9,441 nucleotides of DNA, taken from positions 1-9,441 of the forward strand of contig JAHEMU010000081.1 of the NCBI GenBank assembly GCA_024643485.1, read 5' to 3'. A program made the translations under genes and the position numbers. Below the pieces are notes generated by a model. That model saw nothing but the letters and a program-made list of their open reading frames with translations, was not told the DNA's origin and made no database searches. Positions within the stretch are counted from its first letter, which is position 1; every line of letters starts with the position of its first letter. Positions 1 to 5,518 of the stretch are shown one piece after another. This stretch comes from Cytophagales bacterium. Lineage in GTDB: Bacteria > Bacteroidota > Bacteroidia > Cytophagales > Cyclobacteriaceae.

Positions 1-975
1 AGATACCACCTCTTTGAGAGATTTAAAATTCCCACCGTGCATGTATGGTGCCGTGTTAGATATATTTCTTAATGAAGGTACTTTGAATGCCCCTTCTAAT
101 TTAGGATTCTGATAAACAGCCCCTGCCCCTAAGTCTGGATTGCTCTCTAATTCAACTACGCCATTAACCGCCACTTCATTATTTGTAAACAAAGGTGGAG
201 TATGACATTCTGCACAGCGAGCAAAAAAGGATCTGAACAAATTCATTCCTCTTATCTCTTTTGGTGATAAGGCTTCTATATCTCCGTGCACATATTGATC
301 AAATCGACTATTAATCGAAACCAATGAGCTTTGAAAGGCAGCTAAAGCCATGGTTACCTGATTCAATTGAATGGTATCTTCAGAATTTAAACCAAATGCA
401 TCTTTGAACATTTGCTTATATTCTGCAACACCGTTTATCTTCTTCATTAATTCAGCTGCTGATGAATTCATTACCTCTTTTGAAAAAAGTTGGCCAGCAA
501 CAGCATCTTGAAGGTTACTTGTTCTTGCATCCCAAAAGAAAGTATTTTGAAAGGCAACATTCCAAAGTGAAGGGGTTTCCCTCTTGCCTACTACATTACC
601 TTTTGAATCTTTAAATTCATGAGAGATACCATCCGTGAAGTTCTTGTTAGGTTGATGACAACTTGCACATGAAATGGAGTTATTTCCACTAAGAAGTGGG
701 TCAAAGAACAAATATCGTCCTAAATCAATTTGTTGTGGGGTATAGCCATCATGAGCCTTTGGTAACCCTCGCTTTAATTCTCCGGAAAATCGTTTAGTAG
801 GTACTTCGTATACTGAATAACCAGAAGTTATAATACACTCATTTAATTCAGAAAGTGATAAATTTTGAGGACAAGTTGCCAGCAAGCTAAAATCGTAGTA
901 GCGATTAGCAGAAGTTAAAAAAATGGTACTACACAAAAATAGGATTCCTAATCCCTTACTTTTAATCCAAATCAT
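1..975 (-). CDS. Di-haem cytochrome c peroxidase / MauG-family protein (partial, C-terminus off the window)
   Basis: 325 residues are visible, from ATG at 975 to the window edge. About 60 C-terminal residues are missing, judged against the neighbouring paralogue at 2636-3811. Residues 1-23 form a signal peptide with no proper lipobox, so the mature protein is probably free in the periplasm. Cys35 and Cys47 match a cysteine pair in the paralogue. The catalytic core starts near residue 76 (DGYTPQQIDLGRYLFFDPLL). It has two c-type haem motifs, CASCH at 103-107 and CAECH at 254-258, plus FWDAR at 147-151 and APYMHGG at 309-315, where Met312 is the candidate axial ligand of the C-terminal haem. 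Members of this family (CCP_MauG) reduce hydrogen peroxide with cytochrome electrons or oxidise residues in partner proteins. The sequence does not say which applies here. About half the residues are identical by eye to the paralogue. It is the last visible gene of the cytochrome cluster, 146 bp after the beta-helix gene. Confidence 0.93.
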   Translation of the reverse strand, partial: MIWIKSKGLGILFLCSTIFLTSANRYYDFSLLATCPQNLSLSELNECIITSGYSVYEVPTKRFSGELKRGLPKAHDGYTPQQIDLGRYLFFDPLLSGNNSISCASCHQPNKNFTDGISHEFKDSKGNVVGKRETPSLWNVAFQNTFFWDARTSNLQDAVAGQLFSKEVMNSSAAELMKKINGVAEYKQMFKDAFGLNSEDTIQLNQVTMALAAFQSSLVSINSRFDQYVHGDIEALSPKEIRGMNLFRSFFARCAECHTPPLFTNNEVAVNGVVELESNPDLGAGAVYQNPKLEGAFKVPSLRNISNTAPYMHGGNFKSLKEVVS

Positions 976-1075
976 TAAATACCGACCGTCAATATTATAT
1001 AAATGACTAATTACCTACTATTAACAAAAAATGGTCAATATCCCGATAGTTTTAATACTAAAAGGTGAACATTTT

Positions 1076-1083
1076 CAAATATA
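1076..1083 (-). promoter_or_regulatory. Candidate Bacteroidota -7 element upstream of the second MauG gene
   Basis: Read on the minus strand, this is TATATTTG, an exact match to the TAnnTTTG -7 element known for the Bacteroidota primary sigma factor. No TTG lies at the expected -33 distance. A start here would leave a 5' leader of roughly 95 nt before the ATG at 975. It lies just after the inverted repeat that ends the beta-helix gene, so the second MauG gene might be transcribed separately. An octamer with four fixed bases plus TA occurs often by chance in AT-rich DNA. Confidence 0.3.
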
Positions 1084-1107
1084 CTCAAATTTTTGAGATA
1101 TCTATAT

Positions 1108-1142
1108 ATGTTGGAATTGACTTAATTAGTCAATTCCAACAT
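1108..1142 (-). repeat. Perfect 15-bp inverted repeat covering the stop codon of the beta-helix gene
   Basis: The left arm is 1108-1122 (ATGTTGGAATTGACT), the loop is TAATT at 1123-1127, and the right arm 1128-1142 is the exact reverse complement. On the minus-strand transcript the 5' arm encodes the last sense codons (Met-Leu-Glu-Leu-Thr), and the TAA stop at 1124-1122 lies at the loop and start of the 3' arm. The downstream RNA (ATATAGATATCTC) has no U-run, so this is not a standard intrinsic terminator. It could be a 3'-end stabilising or processing hairpin between genes, or a weak terminator. A smaller palindrome, CTCAAA-TT-TTTGAG, lies just beyond at 1084-1097. Confidence 0.75.
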
Positions 1143-2597
1143 GAATTTCGCTACTGCTAATCTTGTTTCTTCCGTTAAATGCTTTTGTGTAGGCATCTCT
1201 GGATAGTCTTCTCTTTTATGTATTGGGTTCGCAATGTATTCCGCAATTCCTTCTGGATTGTTTTTATACAACGCTTGTATTGTAGTGGTTGGAGGCCCAA
1301 TCAGTCTTACATTGAATGAATGACACCCAGAACAAACACCGTAAAACGTTAATTTCCCCATTTCTTCAAAAGAAATATCACGCTCTTCAGCACCATTTGC
1401 GATACGATACGAAGTTACATTTTCGGTACCTGGTAAATCACATCTGCTATAACCACCCAAACCAAAGGTTTTATAGTTTCCTATATTTTTAATACAACTT
1501 CCTGAACCTTTTCCAACAGCAACAATATCCAATCCTTCAGAAATCATCATTGCTTTCTTTAAAATTTTCAATTCACCCACTGGATTTGATCCATTATTAC
1601 TCATCAAATTGTCAAGTATAATAAGATTATCTGGATCAGGCTGAATTTCAGGATCATTAGCCAAGTCCATACCTAACAAGGTTAAATCTGTAATAGTAAT
1701 CCCAGCATTATCATTTCCTGAAATAATATTATTTTCAATAGTCACCTGATCTGCTGCCATAATCAAAATACCCGTACCCGGAGGAATACCCGCAACCAAA
1801 CTTCCTGGAGCCCCAAAATTCTCGTGATTGTTATCTTTTATGAAGTTATTTCTAATGATTACATCGTAGGTAGTTTTGATTGGCAATCCTGGAGTAATAA
1901 ATGCTAGAATACCACCGGTATTATTATATGCCAAGTTATTTTCAACCAAAGCATGTCGTGAATTTTCAATTTCAATACCGGCAACATTTTCGAATACTTC
2001 ATTATGACGAACATCAATATTATCACACATTCCAACATAAATGGCCGCATCTTCTATTCCACTTAAAACGTTATATTCAATAAGTCCATTTTTACCGAAT
2101 TGAGGAAAAATACCATAAACGCCAGCGTCTTTTATAATGTTATTTCGGATAATAAAATTATTTCCAGCCTGCCCCATAATACCATTTCCTTTATAATTAA
2201 TGATGGTGAAATTTTCAACCAAAATATTGCTACCTGAATACAGTATCGCATCATTTAGTTCCTTCTTTCCATCCATAACAGGGTACTTACCTTCACGAAT
2301 TACTCCTTGAAGTCCTATGTTATCCTTATCGATATAAACAGTCTCGTAATAGGTACCTGGATAAACGCGAATCAAATCACCACCTTTCGCCTTTCCTACT
2401 GCTTCTTGAATGGATTCTCCATCTTTTACCTCAATAATTTCCCCTGAAAAAGTTAAATTAGAAGTACCTGTACTGTCTTGCTGAAAAAAGCTTGGAACAG
2501 GAGGCGGTGGAGCATCATTCTTCCATAATAATTTGCCACCAAAAAGTCCGGCTCCAATAAGTACCAAATACAAAACAACACGCAAAAACTTTTTCAT
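1122..2597 (-). CDS. Parallel beta-helix protein with C-terminal mono-haem cytochrome c domain
   Basis: 491 residues. Residues 5-25 form one hydrophobic, glycine-rich segment (signal anchor or signal peptide), followed by a proline linker (APPPPVP, 29-35). Residues 52-335 are a right-handed parallel beta-helix. An asparagine ladder (VEN, RNN, EYN, RHN, ENN, RNN, ENN, LDN) falls at about 129, 153, 176, 199, 221, 251, 290 and 330. Spacing is 22-24 residues in the first turns and longer later, where loops are inserted. This domain resembles, from memory, the secreted TIGR03805-type beta-helix family of unknown function; beta-helices of this kind often bind carbohydrates or metals. Residues 408-491 are a cytochrome c domain with haem motif CSGCH (422-426), IGPP (433-436) and probable axial Met468 in YPEMP. 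Cys368 and Cys386, between the domains, could form a disulfide. It lies 38 bp after the upstream MauG lipoprotein gene, so it is probably cotranscribed. It acts outside the cytoplasmic membrane, because c-type haem is attached there. Its substrate is unknown. Confidence 0.93.
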   Translation of the reverse strand: MKKFLRVVLYLVLIGAGLFGGKLLWKNDAPPPPVPSFFQQDSTGTSNLTFSGEIIEVKDGESIQEAVGKAKGGDLIRVYPGTYYETVYIDKDNIGLQGVIREGKYPVMDGKKELNDAILYSGSNILVENFTIINYKGNGIMGQAGNNFIIRNNIIKDAGVYGIFPQFGKNGLIEYNVLSGIEDAAIYVGMCDNIDVRHNEVFENVAGIEIENSRHALVENNLAYNNTGGILAFITPGLPIKTTYDVIIRNNFIKDNNHENFGAPGSLVAGIPPGTGILIMAADQVTIENNIISGNDNAGITITDLTLLGMDLANDPEIQPDPDNLIILDNLMSNNGSNPVGELKILKKAMMISEGLDIVAVGKGSGSCIKNIGNYKTFGLGGYSRCDLPGTENVTSYRIANGAEERDISFEEMGKLTFYGVCSGCHSFNVRLIGPPTTTIQALYKNNPEGIAEYIANPIHKREDYPEMPTQKHLTEETRLAVAKFMLELTN

Positions 2598-2635
2598 ATT
2601 ATCTTATTTTATAATTTTTCAATTTAATAAAAGCA

Positions 2636-3811
2636 TTAATTTAAAGGTAATCCAGATGGTAATTTTTTAGGAATTTGAGGTAAAAACGTCTCGTCTGTGA
2701 GTGTTTTTAAAAAAGCTACAATTTGATCGATTTCCTTTTCTTTTAATTGTGGTTCCCAAATATGCCAATGAAGTTTTAAATCTAAACTATCGGGAACCGC
2801 ATGACCACGTCCTAATGTATAAAATGTAACCGCTTCCTTCAGGGTCGCGAATTTACCATCGTGCATATAGGGAGCTGTTCTTTCGATATTCCGCAAAGTC
2901 GGCACTTTGAAACCACCATCCATGGTAGAATCTTTAAATGTAACACCTGCTCCCCTATCAAATGGTCTGTTTTCTGTATCCATAGTACCTATCACTGCTA
3001 TTTGTCGATTGGTAAATAATGGAGGAGTATGGCATTCAGCACAACGAGCAACAAAGGATCGGAAAACGTTTAATCCTGCTATTTCAATAGAATCCAACGC
3101 TTCATGATATCCGTGCGCATATTGATCATATCTACTATTTAAAGAAATAAGAGAACTTTCAAAAGCCGCCAAACTTGTATAAACTTGATTCGGAGTAATT
3201 GAATTTTCAATATTTTCAGGAAATGCGATTTTAAATAAATCTCTATAAGTTGAATTGTTATTTAATTTCTCCAACAAACCTTTCTCGGTGTTTGCCATTT
3301 CATGCTCATGATATAATGGCCCTAGCACTTGCTCTTCCATAGAACTAGCTCTTGCATCCCAAAAAAAATGTTTAGAAAATGCCATATTCCAAAGTGTTGG
3401 GGTGGAACGAGAAGTAGTCTGACTATCAACACCCTGACTAAAACGTTTCCCATCACTAAATCCGGCATTTGGTTGATGGCAACTGGCACAACTAACTTTA
3501 TTTGTTGAAGATAATAATGGGTCAAAAAATAAATACCTTCCAAGGTCTATTTGCTCCGGAGAATATCCATCTTTAATTCCTGGAGGCAATCCTGTTTTCA
3601 GCCCCCCTAGCCCACCATTCTGCAATGATTCATACTGCTGATACATACTGCGAACCTTACATTCACCGTTTACCAGCTCCATCCCTGGAGGGCAAGTAGA
3701 CTGAAGCGTAAGTTCTTCCTTTTTCATTTGATCACCACAGCCCCAAAAAAGGACTGCTGATACCAAAAGAATAGAGGAGAAAATACCGCTATTTGATTTC
3801 TTATTTAGCAT
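2636..3811 (-). CDS. Di-haem cytochrome c peroxidase / MauG-family lipoprotein
   Basis: 391 residues, complete. The N-terminus is a lipoprotein signal with lipobox FWGC and lipidated Cys25. Next comes a small cysteine motif, CPPGMELVNGEC (40-51), probably a disulfide. The CCP_MauG core starts near residue 80. It shows GRYLFFDPLLS (91-101), haem motif CASCH (108-112), FWDAR (150-154), second haem motif CAECH (257-261) and FKVPTLRNIERTAPYMHDG (301-319), where Met316 is the likely axial ligand. The protein is tethered to a membrane facing the periplasm or the surface. The family covers peroxidases fed by small cytochromes and MauG-type enzymes that oxidise Trp or Tyr residues of a partner protein. 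The start overlaps the end of the c4-like cytochrome gene by 11 bp, which suggests coupled translation and makes that cytochrome the obvious electron partner. It is a paralogue of the enzyme at 1-975. Confidence 0.95.
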   Translation of the reverse strand: MLNKKSNSGIFSSILLVSAVLFWGCGDQMKKEELTLQSTCPPGMELVNGECKVRSMYQQYESLQNGGLGGLKTGLPPGIKDGYSPEQIDLGRYLFFDPLLSSTNKVSCASCHQPNAGFSDGKRFSQGVDSQTTSRSTPTLWNMAFSKHFFWDARASSMEEQVLGPLYHEHEMANTEKGLLEKLNNNSTYRDLFKIAFPENIENSITPNQVYTSLAAFESSLISLNSRYDQYAHGYHEALDSIEIAGLNVFRSFVARCAECHTPPLFTNRQIAVIGTMDTENRPFDRGAGVTFKDSTMDGGFKVPTLRNIERTAPYMHDGKFATLKEAVTFYTLGRGHAVPDSLDLKLHWHIWEPQLKEKEIDQIVAFLKTLTDETFLPQIPKKLPSGLPLN

Positions 3812-4472
3812 TCAACGTCATGATATAAACAATAACATCATTTATAGAAGAGCTATCAGGAATGGAATTACTCATCATTTGCATTTGCGATCCGTAGGTA
3901 TCAAGCTCGTGTTGACCTCGTTTCGAATGCTTAAAATCATTAAATTGTTTGAATAAATATGAATATGAGTGATTAACTAAGGAAGGAGCATTAAAAGCAA
4001 CATTTCCTAATGCCTGTGGACCGTGGCAAGACCCACAAACCATACTGTAGTATTTCTTTCCATTCTCTACATTACCTTCTGGGATAGTAAATGAATTCTC
4101 ATTTGTTAATGAGGAAATATACGCTACAACTTGCCTCACGGCAAGAGTATCGGTTAAAGTTTTAGCCATTGCAGCCATTTGATTGGCTCTTAAATCTGAT
4201 ACATCTCCTCCCCTAACTCCAGTTTTAAAATGATGAAGTTGTCGTTCCAAATACCAATCTTGAAGCCCAGTTAGTCGAGGCGCACTCAATGAATCAATTC
4301 CTTGGGCATTTGTTCCATGGCAAGTAGCACAAATTGCAAAAAGTTGTTTGCCTTTTTCAACAGAAATGACTTCCCCCGGTATGGCTGCTGTTTCTTTGTT
4401 GCTTTCTGTTGAAGTACAACTAACTGCTAGTGTACAACATAATAACATGTAAATTATTGCCTTATTTTTCAT
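3801..4472 (-). CDS. Di-haem cytochrome c (c4-like) lipoprotein
   Basis: 223 residues from the preferred ATG at 4472. An in-frame ATG at 4481 would add three residues (MWD) before a typical lipoprotein signal (MKNKAIIYMLL...). The candidate -7 box at 4500-4493 would put the RNA start only a few bases from 4481, which also favours 4472. The signal ends in AVSC, with lipidated Cys19. Two cytochrome c repeats follow. The first has CATCHG (48-53), PRLTGLQDWYLERQLHHF (65-82) and Met99 or Met102 as axial ligand. The second has CGSCHG (146-151), APSL (162-165) and a Met cluster at 197-200. This two-repeat layout is that of cytochrome c4 and related electron shuttles. It is the first gene of the operon and overlaps the MauG lipoprotein gene by 11 bp. 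The likely role is to pass electrons between the respiratory chain and the MauG enzyme or the beta-helix cytochrome (inferred). Confidence 0.92.
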   Translation of the reverse strand: MKNKAIIYMLLCCTLAVSCTSTESNKETAAIPGEVISVEKGKQLFAICATCHGTNAQGIDSLSAPRLTGLQDWYLERQLHHFKTGVRGGDVSDLRANQMAAMAKTLTDTLAVRQVVAYISSLTNENSFTIPEGNVENGKKYYSMVCGSCHGPQALGNVAFNAPSLVNHSYSYLFKQFNDFKHSKRGQHELDTYGSQMQMMSNSIPDSSSINDVIVYIMTLNAK

Positions 4473-4492
4473 ATCCCACAATTTTCAATGTA

Positions 4493-4500
4493 CAAAAATA
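4493..4500 (-). promoter_or_regulatory. Candidate -7 element for the cytochrome operon
   Basis: The minus-strand octamer TATTTTTG matches the Bacteroidota TAnnTTTG -7 element. It lies 20-28 bp upstream of the preferred cytochrome start at 4472. No clear TTG is seen at -33. Its position at the head of the operon fits a promoter. Confidence 0.42.
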
Positions 4501-4533
4501 TAGTTGATTTTTTGAAAACAGAAATTTATATCC

Positions 4534-4567
4534 TATTTGGGTTAAATCACGTGTATTTGGGGTGAAT
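4534..4567. promoter_or_regulatory. Direct-repeat operator candidate in the divergent control region
   Basis: Two copies of a 14-bp element, TATTTGGGTTAAAT at 4534-4547 and TATTTGGGGTGAAT at 4554-4567, match at 12 of 14 positions and start exactly 20 bp apart. That is about two helical turns, so both copies face the same side of the DNA. The palindrome CACGTG (4548-4553) fills the spacer. LytTR-domain regulators are known to bind paired direct repeats about 21-22 bp apart, and a LytTR gene starts 97 bp away. The repeats do not match the published LytTR consensus well, so assigning them to this regulator is inference. Confidence 0.5.
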
Positions 4568-4630
4568 TTAACTCCCTTTTATGACTTTAAATCTTTAGAC
4601 TTAGATTTCATTAGAAGTTAGGTATTTACT

Positions 4631-4638
4631 TATATTTG
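4631..4638 (+). promoter_or_regulatory. Candidate -7 element for the LytTR regulator gene
   Basis: TATATTTG is an exact match to the TAnnTTTG -7 element, 26 bp before the proposed TTG start at 4664. RNA would begin near 4645. No convincing TTG lies at the -33 distance. The box lies on the gene side of the direct repeats, so a protein bound at 4534-4567 would be upstream of the polymerase, as expected for an activator. Confidence 0.42.
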
Positions 4639-4663
4639 AATTCGAGACTAGAATGGATATATT

Positions 4664-5518
4664 TTGAGAAATAAAATCATTTCAATTTTACAGATGCCCT
4701 TCCCTTTATTAGTAAATAATAAGGAACGTTGGCAATTTGTCATTTCCAATGGTTTATTTGTTATTCTATTTATAAATATCTACGCTCCTTTCAATATGAC
4801 CGAATGGCCTGGAGAAAGTCTATTTATACAAATAGTAGGGTTATCTGCGTATGGTATTGTGGGTGTTGTTGTCCTTGTTATTTCTCAATTTCTTCTTCGT
4901 CCACTTTTTAAATTAAAATCATTCAATCTGGGAGGTTATATCCTATGGTTTTTGTTTGAGCTTACTTTACTTACTACCATAATGACTTTTCTTTTCAGTG
5001 AATGGCCAACTATCCCTTTGATACAGGAGTGGGTCATTACTTTGAAATACACCTTCTCTACCGCATTAATATCCTACTTTTCTTGCTTGATCATATTGCG
5101 ACTTTTTCAAAAAAGTGAAACAATTTCCAACGAAATAATAGACACAGAACCTCAGGAAACCCTTACTTTTAAACATGAGAATGGGAAAACCGGACTCGTT
5201 ATCCGATACGACGATTTTTTATATTTAAAATCAGCCGACAACTATGTGGAAGTGCATTTCTTATTAAATGGCGTGGAATCTTCAGAGTTGATTCGAAATA
5301 ATTTAAAGTGGTTTGAAAACAATTTATGTAACGATTCCATCATACGAACACATCGTTCTTACATTTTAAACACTCAAAAAATTCAGAAAGTAAGTCGTTC
5401 GAAAGGTGGCTATAAAATACGCATTAATCAACACTCGTTTGGCGTATCAGAAAGCTACAAACTCACATTTGAAAAGGCGTTAAAAATTGAGTCTTCAGAA
5501 AAATCAGAAGAAGCCTAA
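4664..5518 (+). CDS. Membrane-anchored LytTR-family transcriptional regulator
   Basis: 284 residues. Four hydrophobic helices lie at about 24-44, 53-78, 90-111 and 124-148, followed by a cytoplasmic linker and a C-terminal LytTR DNA-binding domain (about 166-272). Family motifs in that domain are YLKSADNYVEV (187-197), IIRTHRSYILN (226-236) and VSESYK (261-266). There is no receiver domain, so this is not a classical two-component regulator. It more likely senses something in or near the membrane, or responds to a partner. The proposed start is TTG at 4664. The upstream ATG at 4653 runs into TGA within four codons, and the first in-frame ATG (4694, residue 11) would remove the basic N-terminus (RNKIISILQ). 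The gene is divergent from the cytochrome operon and shares a 182-bp control region with it, which suggests but does not prove regulation of that operon. It ends in a 4-bp overlap with the opposing DUF5686 gene. Confidence 0.9.
   Translation: MRNKIISILQMPFPLLVNNKERWQFVISNGLFVILFINIYAPFNMTEWPGESLFIQIVGLSAYGIVGVVVLVISQFLLRPLFKLKSFNLGGYILWFLFELTLLTTIMTFLFSEWPTIPLIQEWVITLKYTFSTALISYFSCLIILRLFQKSETISNEIIDTEPQETLTFKHENGKTGLVIRYDDFLYLKSADNYVEVHFLLNGVESSELIRNNLKWFENNLCNDSIIRTHRSYILNTQKIQKVSRSKGGYKIRINQHSFGVSESYKLTFEKALKIESSEKSEEA

Noticed and set aside
990..997. TAATATTG (minus strand) as a closer -7 box for the second MauG gene
   Set aside because: It has one mismatch in the TTTG part and no TTG at the -33 distance. 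The exact match at 1076-1083 is the better candidate.
1084..1097. Palindrome CTCAAA-TT-TTTGAG as an intrinsic terminator
   Set aside because: The stem is short and AT-rich, the loop is too tight, and there is no U-tract after it in either direction.
1901..2083. Plus-strand open frame opposite the beta-helix gene
   Set aside because: It lies wholly inside a well-supported minus-strand gene. Its product is an odd His/Tyr/Gln-rich string produced by the complement of the Asn/Ile-rich repeats.
2907..3107. Plus-strand open frame opposite the MauG lipoprotein gene
   Set aside because: It lies antisense to conserved haem-motif coding sequence, with no recognisable domain and no promoter.
3322..3543. 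Second minus-strand frame inside the MauG lipoprotein gene
   Set aside because: It is an out-of-frame shadow of a complete gene. The true frame keeps CASCH and FWDAR without interruption.
4729..4911. Second plus-strand frame inside the LytTR regulator gene
   Set aside because: It overlaps the membrane-helix coding part in another frame. Its Cys/Tyr/Ser-rich product is typical of shifted T-rich codons.
5490..5515. Possible terminator hairpin (TCTTC...GAAGA) at the end of the LytTR gene
   Set aside because: The stem is only 5 bp with a 10-base loop, and no T-run follows on either strand.
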